This document shows, piece after piece, positions 16,006 through 23,597 of a stretch of DNA of 23,597 bases (positions are counted from its first letter, which is position 1; each line of letters starts with the position of its first letter). The notes beneath the pieces are model-generated. The model was not told the DNA's origin. It made no database searches and saw nothing but the letters and a program-made list of their open reading frames with translations. This stretch comes from CALCTE01 sp045627885 (GTDB taxonomy: Bacteria; Bacillota; Clostridia; Oscillospirales; CAG-272), in the NCBI GenBank assembly GCA_045627885.1, contig JAZQOM010000028.1, positions 1 to 23,597 on the forward strand. Reading direction: 5' to 3'. The position numbers were made by a program, and so were the translations under genes.

Positions 16006-16938
16006 ATGATTGATATCACAGGACTTACCAAGCGATACGGCAATAACCTTGCCGTAGACAACATAAGCTTTCACATAGACGAAGGCGAGGTAGTGGGCTT
16101 TCTCGGCGTCAACGGCGCCGGAAAGTCAACTACTATGAACATAATCACGGGATATCTTTCTTCATCCGACGGAAGCGTTAAAATTAACGGTGTCGATATA
16201 CTTGACGACCCCATTTCGGCAAAGAAGAATATCGGCTATCTGCCGGAATTTCCGCCGCTTTATCAGGATATGACGGTAATTGAGTATCTCCGCTTTATAT
16301 ATGAGCTCAAAGGATGCGAATTTGCAAGAGATAAGCATCTTGAGGAGATATGCGAGGTTGTAAAGCTCAAGGATGTTTCCAAAAGACTTATAAGGAACCT
16401 TTCAAAGGGTTACAAACAGAGAGTAGGCGTTGCACAGGCTCTTGTAGGCAATCCCAAGGTTATTATCCTTGATGAGCCTACCGTCGGACTTGACCCGAGG
16501 CAGATAATAGATATGAGAAAGCTCATAAAGGCACTCGGAAGAGACCATACGGTAATTCTCTCTACGCATATACTTTCCGAGGCACAGGCGGTATGTGACA
16601 GAATCATCATAATCAATAAGGGCAAGATAATCGCCGACGCCAAAAAGGAAGAAATAGACCTATATGTCAATGAGCATCATCGCCTTACGGCAAAGATATG
16701 CGGCCCTGCCGCAAGGCTCAAATCGGAGATAGGCTCAATGAACGGCGTTGCCGGCATTGAGATTGTTGACGAAAAGGACGGAGATGCCGTCGTATGCAAT
16801 ATAGAAGCCGAGAATAATGTCGATATAAGAAAGCCGATGTTCAATTTGCTTGCGGCAAAGGGCTGGCCTCTTGTCGGACTCGAAACGGCTGAAACGAGCC
16901 TTGAGGACATATTCATCAGGCTCACAAATAAGCAGTAA
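16006..16938 (+). CDS. ABC transporter ATP-binding protein, GldA-like
   Basis: This 310-residue ABC ATPase powers the permease encoded next. Walker A is G34-VNGAGKS-T42, the ABC signature is L132-S-K-G-Y, Walker B reads VIILDEP with D156-E157, and the H-loop is in LSTHILSEA. About 90 extra C-terminal residues follow the nucleotide-binding domain, as in exporters of the CcmA/GldA group. GGAG lies eight bases before the ATG, and only 17 bases separate it from aspS, so it may be read from the same promoter. The transported substrate is unknown. The GldA assignment rests on the gene order ATPase, permease, GldG-like, DUF4340. Confidence 0.85.
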   Translation: MIDITGLTKRYGNNLAVDNISFHIDEGEVVGFLGVNGAGKSTTMNIITGYLSSSDGSVKINGVDILDDPISAKKNIGYLPEFPPLYQDMTVIEYLRFIYELKGCEFARDKHLEEICEVVKLKDVSKRLIRNLSKGYKQRVGVAQALVGNPKVIILDEPTVGLDPRQIIDMRKLIKALGRDHTVILSTHILSEAQAVCDRIIIINKGKIIADAKKEEIDLYVNEHHRLTAKICGPAARLKSEIGSMNGVAGIEIVDEKDGDAVVCNIEAENNVDIRKPMFNLLAAKGWPLVGLETAETSLEDIFIRLTNKQ

Positions 16939-16950
16939 GGAGGAGAATCT

Positions 16951-17655
16951 ATGGGCGCAATTTACAAAAGAGAACTAACCTCCTATTTCACAACACCGAT
17001 AGGCTACATTTTTGCGGGAGTATATCTCATTATGTCGGGCGCGATATTCTGGTTTTTCACGCTGACGAATAACTCCGGTTCATTTGAACAGTTTTTCCTT
17101 GTTCAGCTTTTCACATTTATAGTGCTGATTCCTCTGCTCACGATGAAGCTGTTCAGCGAAGAGCAGAAAATGAAGACCGAGGTTTCACTGCTTACGGCTC
17201 CCGTCAGCCTGCCGAGAGTGGTTCTCGGCAAGTATTTTGCGGCATTCACACTGTTTATGCTGTCGTTTCTCGCGTCGTGCATACCGTGTCTGTTGCTTTA
17301 TCGCTACGGCGTTCCGAATACCGCGGCGCTTCTTATAAATATGCTCGGCATCGCATTTATCGGTGCCGCATTCATAGCGATAGGAATGTTTATATCATCA
17401 CTTACGGAAAATCAGCTTGTAGCGGCAATCATAACTATTTTCGTCATACTCTTTTTCCTTGTGATGAATTTTCTTGCGGGTAATATCGGCGTATATGCCA
17501 TACGCTTTGTAGTCGATTGGTTTTCGTTCTATACAAGGTATTATAAGTTCACAGAGGGCATTTTGAGTATAGAATCCATCGTTTACTTCATTTCGATATC
17601 GGTTGTATTCGTATTCTTAACGGTAAGAGTATACGAATCGCGCCGCTGGAAATAA
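16951..17655 (+). CDS. ABC-2 type permease, GldF-like
   Basis: This 234-residue permease has about six transmembrane helices, and is the membrane partner of the preceding ATPase. The opening MGAIYKRELTSYFTTPIGYI is characteristic of ABC-2 permeases in Gld-type operons (an RELxxYFxTPxGYI pattern). Further signs are the helices around residues 20-35, 55-70, 95-115, 125-150, 160-185 and 205-225. GGAGG precedes the ATG at good spacing. The substrate cannot be read from the sequence. Confidence 0.85.
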   Translation: MGAIYKRELTSYFTTPIGYIFAGVYLIMSGAIFWFFTLTNNSGSFEQFFLVQLFTFIVLIPLLTMKLFSEEQKMKTEVSLLTAPVSLPRVVLGKYFAAFTLFMLSFLASCIPCLLLYRYGVPNTAALLINMLGIAFIGAAFIAIGMFISSLTENQLVAAIITIFVILFFLVMNFLAGNIGVYAIRFVVDWFSFYTRYYKFTEGILSIESIVYFISISVVFVFLTVRVYESRRWK

Positions 17656-17668
17656 GGAGGCGCAGGGT

Positions 17669-19120
17669 ATGAAGATTAAATTTTCAAAAAAACTCAAATT
17701 CGGCTCCGTTGCACTTATATTTACCGCAATAGTAATCGCCGCCGCCGTTATTGTCAATGTCATTTTCACGGTGCTTAACAAAAACAGCAGGCTCGATTTC
17801 GATATGACCGCAAATTCGCTTTATACGATAAGCGATGCCTCCGTAAAGCTGCTTGACACAAACAGTATTCCCGTAACCGTATATTTTCTTGAGGAGCGCG
17901 ATATCGCAAACGAAGACGCCGTTGTATCGCTTATGCTCAACCTTGTCGATTCGTACGCCGCAAAATATTCGTGGATAAATGTGGAGTATCTCGACATCAC
18001 AAAGCGCGTCGATTTCAAGAACAAGTATACCAAGAGCCAGAACGATGCGCTCGACAGCACATCGCTTGTCGTCGACTGTGAAGAAACGGGAGAATATAAG
18101 GTTTTAACCGCGCTTGAAGACTATTTGCTGACGGAAACAACAATATATAATCAAAAGTACGCCACCGGATTCCAGGGTGAGCTTGCGCTCACATCCGCAA
18201 TCCTTAATGTGACTACCCCCGACGGACTTGTGGCTTGCTTTGAAACGGGGCATAACGAATCCGGCGCCGATTTGCTTGAGGATTTACTCCAAATGTCCGG
18301 CTATGACATCGTAAAGCAGAATCTTTCGGAAGAAGAAATAAACCCCGATACAAGCCTGCTCATAATAAATAATCCCAAGCTTGACTTTGTAAGTGCTTCG
18401 GAGGACGATGGCGTTAAATCCGAGGTCGAAAAGCTTGTTGACTATATGAACCTGCCCGGCAGGAATATGCTTGTATTTTTGTCGCCCACATCGCCGTCGC
18501 TTCCCGGCTTTGAAGAATTTCTCGCCGTGTTCGGCGTATCGATTGAAAGAAGCATAGTGTTTGACGACGATAACGCGGCGGCAGGCACAAGCGGCTCGGG
18601 AATTTACGGAATTCTGAATGCTCCCGAGGGCACGCTTGCGTCCGAAATAGCTATGAGAATCGAAGACGGATATTCGCCCATATTCCATGCAAGCGCTCCG
18701 ATAGATATATTGTTCGATTCGAAGAACCATATCACGGTAACGCCGATAGCTACAACATCAAAGACGGCGTATTACGAAAACGCCGACGGCGAAAAGAAAG
18801 ACGGAAAAGCGAACCTTTTAACCGTTTCGACAAAAGAGCTTGCCGACGGAAAGTCAAATCTCGTACTGTGCTCGACGGCAAATTACAATATCTATTTAGA
18901 CCGCAGTAAATTTGCCAACAGAGAACTGATGTACAGCATTCTGCAGAGCTTCGGCGCAAAGAATGTTACTCCTGACATCGCTCCCAAAAGCTTTGAAGAT
19001 AATGCTTTCAATATGAGCGAAAAAGCCGCACGGGCATGGGGAATGACAGTCACATTCGTTCCCGCCGCAATTATTCTTGTGATAGGACTTATCGTCTGGA
19101 ACAAGCGGAGGCACTTATGA
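17669..19120 (+). CDS. GldG-like auxiliary ABC subunit
   Basis: This 483-residue protein has one N-terminal helix (about 14-36), a large extracytoplasmic region and a C-terminal helix (about 455-476) followed by basic residues. The DFDMTANSLYTISDASVKLL segment just after the first helix is typical of GldG-type subunits of the uncharacterised Gld ABC family. The soluble part resembles a ligand-binding module (GHNESG, NNPKLDF), but I see no catalytic motif. In Bacteroidota, GldAFG supports gliding; here nothing else of that machinery is present, so export or envelope maintenance is more likely (inference). GGAGG precedes the ATG, 13 bases after the permease. Confidence 0.8.
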   Translation: MKIKFSKKLKFGSVALIFTAIVIAAAVIVNVIFTVLNKNSRLDFDMTANSLYTISDASVKLLDTNSIPVTVYFLEERDIANEDAVVSLMLNLVDSYAAKYSWINVEYLDITKRVDFKNKYTKSQNDALDSTSLVVDCEETGEYKVLTALEDYLLTETTIYNQKYATGFQGELALTSAILNVTTPDGLVACFETGHNESGADLLEDLLQMSGYDIVKQNLSEEEINPDTSLLIINNPKLDFVSASEDDGVKSEVEKLVDYMNLPGRNMLVFLSPTSPSLPGFEEFLAVFGVSIERSIVFDDDNAAAGTSGSGIYGILNAPEGTLASEIAMRIEDGYSPIFHASAPIDILFDSKNHITVTPIATTSKTAYYENADGEKKDGKANLLTVSTKELADGKSNLVLCSTANYNIYLDRSKFANRELMYSILQSFGAKNVTPDIAPKSFEDNAFNMSEKAARAWGMTVTFVPAAIILVIGLIVWNKRRHL

Positions 19121-20592
19121 TATCGAAGCAGCTAAAGCTCATCATTTGCGGCTGTGCCGCGGTGATAATACTTATAGGCGCGCTGATTGCCGTAAAAGTG
19201 CTGGTAAAAGAGCCGACAAGCAATAAGCCTGCGCTTGAATTGCTTGACGGAGAGGGCGCTGGAACGACCAATAAACCGCGAATCGTTCCGGCGATATCCG
19301 AAAGCGAGGTTCAAAGCGTAACGATAAGCAACGGAGAGTGCACATTCACCGTCGAACGCGACGCCGTGAACAATACCGCCTATATTAAGGACAACAAAGA
19401 ATTTCCGATAGATACCGATAAGATTTCGAGAATATACTCTTTTCTTTCGAGACTTGTGGTTACGAGAGTTGATACGGAGCCCGAAGACCTCGGCGCTTAC
19501 GGAATAGGCAAAGACAGCGCGTATATCGAGATAAAGAAGAAAGACGGGGCAATCGTAAAGCTCAATTTCGGTCAAAAGGCAAACGACGGACAGTCGTACT
19601 ATGTTGCCTGCGAGGGCAGAAATGTTCTCTATTCGATGAAGGACAACCTGATTGACAAGGTTGTATTCTCCAAGCCGGAGAATTATATCTCACCGATAGC
19701 CGCGCCCACACTTGACGATATAAGCTATGTCGAGATAGAACGGTTTTCGATAAAGCACGGAAAAGAAGATTTTATCGCTTTCAAAAAGATTGATGACGAG
19801 TATAAAGCAAGCACGGGATATACTCTTACACATATTATGACATATCCCGCAAGCTATCTTATTGACCTTGATAATTTTGAAAAGCTGCTCTCATGCTTTT
19901 CGTCTTTGTACGGAACTGAAGTAGTCGGCTTCGGCTACGAACGGGACGGACGCCTTGGAGAACTTTCTTCCTACGGCTTTGACGAGAATATGACAACGAT
20001 AGAGTATTCGTTTGCCGGAGTGCCAACCATACTTTATGTAGGCGGCAAAACCGCGGACGGAAGCGGATATTATGTTTACACATTGTATTATGATACCCTG
20101 CTTATAATAACGGACGACTCTTTGCCGTTTCTCGAATGGGAGCTCGGCGACTATATCGGAAAAGACCTTTTCCAAATGGCGATAACCAATGTAAAATCAA
20201 TAGAAGTCAGCTCCGAAAAAATATCGGCACAGTTTGTGCTTGAGGAAAAAGACGGCGACCTCAATGTATACGCAAACGGCAAAAAGCTTGCGGAGGACGA
20301 AAGCGGAAGTCCTATGAACTTCAGGCAGTTTTACATCAATCTGTTGCATATTCCGTGGGACGGCTACGCCGATAAGGAAGAGAAATATGACAAATCCGGC
20401 GAATATATGAGCTTAAAGGTCACATCGGTTTTCGGAGAAGTTTTCGAGTATAAATTCTGCAAAACTTCCGCTTTGAGATGCAGACTCATATATAACGGAG
20501 ACGACAGATTCTATACCGAAAAGGCAACACTTGACGCATTCCTTGCAAATCTCGACAGAGTTATGAAAGACGAAACGGTCATACTTGAATAA
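19117..20592 (+). CDS. DUF4340 domain-containing protein
   Basis: This 491-residue protein has one N-terminal transmembrane helix (about residues 5-27, core LIICGCAAVIILIGALI). A long extracytoplasmic, strand-rich region follows with repeated units such as YIEIKKKDGAIVKLNFGQ and TTIEYSFAGVPTILYVGG. DUF4340 proteins commonly follow gldG-like genes in this cassette; their function is unknown. The ATG at 19117 is chosen because GGAGG (19107-19111) lies five bases upstream and the start overlaps the previous stop as ATGA. A longer frame opening at 19036 lies inside the GldG-like gene. I expect it to act outside the membrane with the ABC subunits. Confidence 0.8.
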   Translation: MISKQLKLIICGCAAVIILIGALIAVKVLVKEPTSNKPALELLDGEGAGTTNKPRIVPAISESEVQSVTISNGECTFTVERDAVNNTAYIKDNKEFPIDTDKISRIYSFLSRLVVTRVDTEPEDLGAYGIGKDSAYIEIKKKDGAIVKLNFGQKANDGQSYYVACEGRNVLYSMKDNLIDKVVFSKPENYISPIAAPTLDDISYVEIERFSIKHGKEDFIAFKKIDDEYKASTGYTLTHIMTYPASYLIDLDNFEKLLSCFSSLYGTEVVGFGYERDGRLGELSSYGFDENMTTIEYSFAGVPTILYVGGKTADGSGYYVYTLYYDTLLIITDDSLPFLEWELGDYIGKDLFQMAITNVKSIEVSSEKISAQFVLEEKDGDLNVYANGKKLAEDESGSPMNFRQFYINLLHIPWDGYADKEEKYDKSGEYMSLKVTSVFGEVFEYKFCKTSALRCRLIYNGDDRFYTEKATLDAFLANLDRVMKDETVILE

Positions 20593-20599
20593 AAACGGT

Positions 20600-20623
20600 A
20601 AGGCTTTCGGAAACGAAAGCCTT
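20600..20623 (+). terminator. GAAA-tetraloop hairpin before rsmA
   Basis: A perfect 10-bp stem (20600-20609 with 20614-20623) is capped by a GAAA loop of the stable GNRA type. It follows the DUF4340 stop by 7 bases, but only GCTTTG follows it, so it is a weak terminator at best. It ends 19 bases before the rsmA ATG and could also slow decay of the upstream message or tune rsmA. Confidence 0.5.
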
Positions 20624-20632
20624 GCTTTGTAT

Positions 20633-20637
20633 GGGAG
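20633..20637 (+). promoter_or_regulatory. Shine-Dalgarno site that sets the rsmA start
   Basis: GGGAG lies five bases before the ATG at 20643. An earlier in-frame ATG at 20631 overlaps this site and has no good site of its own. Confidence 0.65.
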
Positions 20638-20642
20638 AAAAA

Positions 20643-21494
20643 ATGTCAAAGACAAAAGAATTGTTAAGCGAGAACAATTTCCGCTTCCAAAAAAAATACG
20701 GTCAAAACTTTCTTGTAAATCCGAAGATACCCGAGAGAATATCAATGTCGGTGACTCAAAACCCCGACGGTGACAAAGAACTCAATATTCTCGAAATAGG
20801 CGCAGGCGCGGGAGCTCTGACCGTAAATCTTGCAAAAAGATATAAAAAAGTATGTGCGCTCGAGATAGACGAGAGCTTAAGGAGCACACTTGAACAAGTG
20901 CTTGCGCCTTATGGCAACGCGGAAGTGGTTTTTTCCGATATTATGAAGACCGATATATCCGCATTTTGTAGAGAGCACTTCGGCGACGGCAGAGTAGCGG
21001 TATGCGCAAATCTACCATATTATATAACGACGCCGATTATTATGGCACTGTTTGAATCGGGCGTTATGTTTGAAAGCATTACCGTCATGGTGCAAAAAGA
21101 GGTGGCACTGCGAATCTGCTCAAAGGCAGGGGACAGTGACTACGGCGCGTTTACCGCGGTTGTCGGACTGTATTCCGACGCCAAAAGACTGTTCGATGTC
21201 AAAAAAGGCAATTTTTATCCCGTTCCCAAAATAGATTCGTCAATTATTCAGCTGACCCCAAAAAGCTGTGAAAATATGAGCGTCACAAAAAAGCAGGTGT
21301 GCGAGGTCATAAGAGCCGCTTTTTCGCAGAGAAGAAAGACTCTGTATAACTGCCTTACAAGTACATATACGGATATGGACAAAGAAAGAGTATCGCAGAT
21401 TATCGTCGAAGCGGGACTTGAACCGTCCGTCAGGGCAGAGCAGTTGTCCGTCGGTATGTTTATAAAACTTGCTGAAATTTTATGCAAAAAATGA
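20643..21494 (+). CDS. rsmA: 16S rRNA (adenine(1518)-N6/adenine(1519)-N6)-dimethyltransferase
   Basis: This is the KsgA-type methyltransferase that dimethylates the two adjacent adenines in the 3' terminal hairpin of 16S rRNA during 30S maturation. The 283-residue protein carries the N-terminal KKYGQNFLVNP motif (17-27), the SAM motif EIGAGAGALT (51-60) and the catalytic N123-L-P-Y-Y127 with ITTPI after it. The C-terminal FSQRRKTLYNCL segment is also family-typical. It follows the Gld-type cassette after about 50 bases holding a hairpin, and no clear promoter is visible there, so it is probably read through from upstream. Confidence 0.95.
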   Translation: MSKTKELLSENNFRFQKKYGQNFLVNPKIPERISMSVTQNPDGDKELNILEIGAGAGALTVNLAKRYKKVCALEIDESLRSTLEQVLAPYGNAEVVFSDIMKTDISAFCREHFGDGRVAVCANLPYYITTPIIMALFESGVMFESITVMVQKEVALRICSKAGDSDYGAFTAVVGLYSDAKRLFDVKKGNFYPVPKIDSSIIQLTPKSCENMSVTKKQVCEVIRAAFSQRRKTLYNCLTSTYTDMDKERVSQIIVEAGLEPSVRAEQLSVGMFIKLAEILCKK

Positions 21495-21530
21495 ATTGCC
21501 AAAGCCTTAATATTTCAAATTACGCAATAA

Positions 21531-21568
21531 TTTCAAAAAATATCGTCAAAATATGAAATTTTTTGAAA
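21531..21568. repeat. AT-rich inverted repeat upstream of the pckG promoter
   Basis: Two perfect 11-base arms, TTTCAAAAAAT (21531-21541) and ATTTTTTGAAA (21558-21568), are separated by 16 bases. The repeat ends 7 bases before the pckG -35 box, so it may be an operator. Alternatively it is a weak end-of-gene hairpin for rsmA, which has no other terminator. The rest of the 151-base gap is AT-rich with no visible gene. Confidence 0.45.
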
Positions 21569-21574
21569 AATATG

Positions 21575-21603
21575 TTGCAAATATGATTTTTTTATGATAA
21601 AAT
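21575..21603 (+). promoter_or_regulatory. Sigma-A type promoter for pckG
   Basis: TTGCAA (21575-21580), a 17-base spacer and TAAAAT (21598-21603) form the promoter. The predicted start near 21610 gives a leader of about 36 bases to the ATG, with GCGAGG as ribosome site. Confidence 0.75.
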
Positions 21604-21645
21604 AGCGGTAAATTATTTATAGTTATATAAAAAGCGAGGTTATTT

Positions 21646-23403
21646 ATGAATATCGGCTCAAAAGTTAAGGAGTGGATTAACGAATGCGTCGAGCTTACAA
21701 AGCCTGATAAGGTCGTATATATAGACGGCAGCGAAGCGATTTACGAAGAGCTTGCAAAGCAGGCAGTAGCAAGCGGAGAGCTCATAAAGCTCAATGAAGA
21801 AAAGCAGCCAGGATGCTATCTTCACAGAACAAACATAAACGATGTTGCCCGCGTCGAGAGCAAGACATTTATCTGCACCTCAAAGAAAGAGGATGCCGGA
21901 AATACAAATAACTGGATGGCGCCCGAAGAGTGCTACGAAAAGCTCGGCAAGCTTTTCAAAGGCTCGATGAAGGGCAGAACGATGTATGTCATTCCGTATT
22001 CAATGGGCATAATAGGCGGCGAGTATTCAAAGGTCGGCATAGAGCTTACGGACTCAATCTATGTAGTTCTCAATATGAGAATAATGACACGCATTTCCGA
22101 TAAGCTTTTTGATATAATCGGCGACAGCGACAATTTTGTAAAAGGACTTCACGCAAAAGCAGATGTTTCGGAAGAAAACAGATATATCTGCCATTTTCCC
22201 GAAGACAATACGATATGGTCAATCAACTCCGCATACGGCGGAAATGTGCTTCTCGGAAAAAAGTGCTTTGCTTTGAGAATCGCATCGTTCCTCGGTCGTA
22301 AAGAGGGGTGGATGGCGGAGCACATGCTCATTTTGGGCATCGAAAAGCCAAACGGAGAAACAAAATACATAGCGGCGGCATTCCCGTCCGCCTGCGGCAA
22401 AACAAATCTTGCCATGCTCATTCCGCCCGAGCTTTACAGAAAGAAAGGCTATAAGGTATGGTGCGTCGGCGACGATATCGCGTGGCTCCATATCGGCAAA
22501 GACGGCAGACTTTGGGCGCAGAACCCCGAGTTCGGCTTCTTTGGCGTAGCACCCGGAACAAACGCAAAGTCGAATCCCAACGCGCTTGCCGCTTGCTCGA
22601 AGAACGCAATATTCACAAATGTTGCGTATAATGTTGATACAAACACCGTTTGGTGGGAGGGACTCGACAAGAATCCGCCCGAGAACGCGATAAACTGGAA
22701 GGGCGAAAAGTGGGATTATACGCTCGGAGAAAAGGGAGCGCATCCCAATTCGAGATTTACGGCGCCCACGGCAAACTGCCCCTGCCTTTCAAAGGAATTT
22801 GAAAATCCCGAGGGAGTGCCGATATCCGCAATAGTGTTCGGCGGCAGACGCGCAAAGGTAATGCCTCTCGTATATCAGAGCAGAAGCTTTGCACACGGCG
22901 TATTTGTAGGCTCGATAATGGGCTCCGAAACGACTGCCGCGGCAACGGGCAAGGTCGGCGTAATAAGACGCGACCCGATGGCAATGTGGCCTTTCTGCGG
23001 ATATAATATGGGCGATTATTTTGCACATTGGCTTGAGATGGGTGATAAGCTCAGCGAGAAGCCGCTTATATTCAATGTAAACTGGTTCCGCACGGATGAC
23101 GAGGGCAACTATATGTGGCCCGGCTTCGGAGATAACCTCCGCGTGCTTGAGTGGATAATCGACCGTTGCGACGGCAAGGTCGATGCGGTAGAATCGGAGA
23201 TAGGATATCTGCCCAAGCCCGAGGATATCAATACGGAAGGTCTTGATATTGGAGTCGATTCGATAAAGAAGCTTCTCGAGATAGATAAGAAGGCATGGCT
23301 TGACGAGTTCAACGACGCAAAGGGACTTTACGACAGAATAGGTGAGAGAATGCCCAAAGAGCTTCTAGCGGAGCTTGAAAACGCGATAGAAAGAGTAAAA
23401 TAA
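21646..23403 (+). CDS. pckG: Phosphoenolpyruvate carboxykinase (GTP)
   Basis: This enzyme interconverts oxaloacetate and phosphoenolpyruvate using GTP/GDP, linking the C4 acid pool to glycolysis or gluconeogenesis in the cytoplasm. The 585-residue length fits the GTP class. The P-loop is F246-PSACG-K252-T253 with the reactive cysteine Cys250 that marks GTP-type enzymes. The metal and guanine-site segments VGDDIAWLH and NPEFGFFGVAPGTN follow, and YSMGIIGG and MGSETTAAA are also conserved. It has its own promoter and terminator and is probably monocistronic. In a fermenter it may well run in the PEP-carboxylating direction to make succinate precursors (inference). Nothing in the sequence looks damaged. 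Confidence 0.95.
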   Translation: MNIGSKVKEWINECVELTKPDKVVYIDGSEAIYEELAKQAVASGELIKLNEEKQPGCYLHRTNINDVARVESKTFICTSKKEDAGNTNNWMAPEECYEKLGKLFKGSMKGRTMYVIPYSMGIIGGEYSKVGIELTDSIYVVLNMRIMTRISDKLFDIIGDSDNFVKGLHAKADVSEENRYICHFPEDNTIWSINSAYGGNVLLGKKCFALRIASFLGRKEGWMAEHMLILGIEKPNGETKYIAAAFPSACGKTNLAMLIPPELYRKKGYKVWCVGDDIAWLHIGKDGRLWAQNPEFGFFGVAPGTNAKSNPNALAACSKNAIFTNVAYNVDTNTVWWEGLDKNPPENAINWKGEKWDYTLGEKGAHPNSRFTAPTANCPCLSKEFENPEGVPISAIVFGGRRAKVMPLVYQSRSFAHGVFVGSIMGSETTAAATGKVGVIRRDPMAMWPFCGYNMGDYFAHWLEMGDKLSEKPLIFNVNWFRTDDEGNYMWPGFGDNLRVLEWIIDRCDGKVDAVESEIGYLPKPEDINTEGLDIGVDSIKKLLEIDKKAWLDEFNDAKGLYDRIGERMPKELLAELENAIERVK

Positions 23404-23405
23404 GT

Positions 23406-23449
23406 CTAAATAAAAAAATCGGTGCATAAGCGCCGATTTTTTTATTTAG
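23406..23449. terminator. Strong bidirectional terminator after pckG
   Basis: Arms 23406-23425 and 23430-23449 pair over 20 bp with one G-U pair around an ATAA loop. Seven A flank one side and seven T the other. It begins 2 bases after the pckG stop and insulates pckG from the tRNA gene. Confidence 0.93.
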
Positions 23450-23452
23450 CTA

Positions 23453-23481
23453 TTGCATTGGAAACAGAAATGTGGTAAAAT
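23453..23481 (+). promoter_or_regulatory. Promoter for tRNA-Leu
   Basis: TTGCAT (23453-23458), a 17-base spacer and TAAAAT (23476-23481), with TG in the extended -10 position. The predicted start near 23488 lies about 11 bases before the mature tRNA. Confidence 0.72.
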
Positions 23482-23498
23482 ACAAAACAGTTGAATAA

Positions 23499-23585
23499 GC
23501 CGGTGTGATGGAATTGGCAGACTTGACAGACTCAAAATCTGTTGTCCGCAAGGACGTGCGGGTTCGACCCCCGCCACCGGCACCA
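23499..23585 (+). tRNA. tRNA-Leu (anticodon CAA)
   Basis: This 87-base class II tRNA gene has acceptor arms GCCGGTG (23499-23505) and CACCGGC (23575-23581), discriminator A and an encoded CCA. The anticodon stem ACAGA/TCTGT encloses the loop CTCAAAA, with anticodon CAA at 23533-23535, which reads UUG leucine codons. The long variable arm (TGTCCGCAAGGACGT region) and the T-loop GGTTCGACC confirm a leucine-type tRNA. The remaining 12 bases of the window hold nothing recognisable. Confidence 0.95.
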
Positions 23586-23597
23586 TCCCGGAACCCA

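Noticed and set aside
1..23597. Search for CRISPR arrays, insertion sequences, integrases, toxin-antitoxin pairs or phage genes
   Set aside because: No spaced direct repeats, transposase-like frames or attachment repeats were seen, although the tRNA-Leu at the right edge could be an integration site beyond the window.

Overview
The window comes from the chromosome of a bacterium, most likely a low-to-mid GC Bacillota of class Clostridia. The evidence is strong purine-rich Shine-Dalgarno sites, sigma-A promoters with 17-bp spacers, a TrmK/Nif3-like gene pair, an hisS-aspS tandem, a DUF1858 redox protein, a ClpE-type unfoldase and a PolA with a degraded proofreading domain. A finer placement (Oscillospirales or Christensenellales relatives) is only a guess. 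Nearly all of it is densely packed housekeeping DNA. I see no insertion sequence, prophage, CRISPR array or integration scar, and no gene-free stretch above about 150 bases.

Layout. (a) 1-2436: the 3' end of an mreB-family gene runs rightward into a bidirectional terminator. Against it lies the leftward mrdA-type gene for class B penicillin-binding protein 2. An intergenic region with two back-to-back promoters follows. (b) 2437-11551: a rightward run of a membrane-anchored DUF5711 protein, CvpA, PgsA, a zinc-ribbon Clp ATPase, a DUF1858 protein, TrmK, a Nif3-like metal protein and DNA polymerase I, closed by a strong terminator. (c) 11674-20592: a second run with its own promoter, containing a MinD-like ATPase, a methylglyoxal-synthase-fold protein that has lost its catalytic residues, HisRS, AspRS, then a four-gene Gld-type ABC cassette (ATPase, permease, GldG-like, DUF4340). 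(d) 20643-23597: rsmA, then GTP-type PEP carboxykinase with its own promoter and terminator, then tRNA-Leu(CAA) with its own promoter.

Functional themes are cell shape and wall synthesis (MreB, PBP2, MinD-like), membrane lipid synthesis (PgsA), protein quality control (Clp), translation and RNA modification (TrmK, HisRS, AspRS, RsmA, tRNA-Leu), DNA repair and replication (PolA), and anaplerosis or gluconeogenesis (PckG).

The most unusual item is the MgsA-fold gene at 12509-12949. It aligns without gaps to methylglyoxal synthase, yet differs at six active-site positions while keeping an intact frame and tight translational coupling to hisS. It sits directly behind a MinD-like gene that has no minC or minE beside it. 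I read the pair as a possible repurposed sensor/ATPase module. Several start codons were set from promoter and ribosome-binding-site positions: in mrdA, the DUF5711 gene and minD the upstream candidate start falls in or before the -10 box and cannot be in the main transcript.
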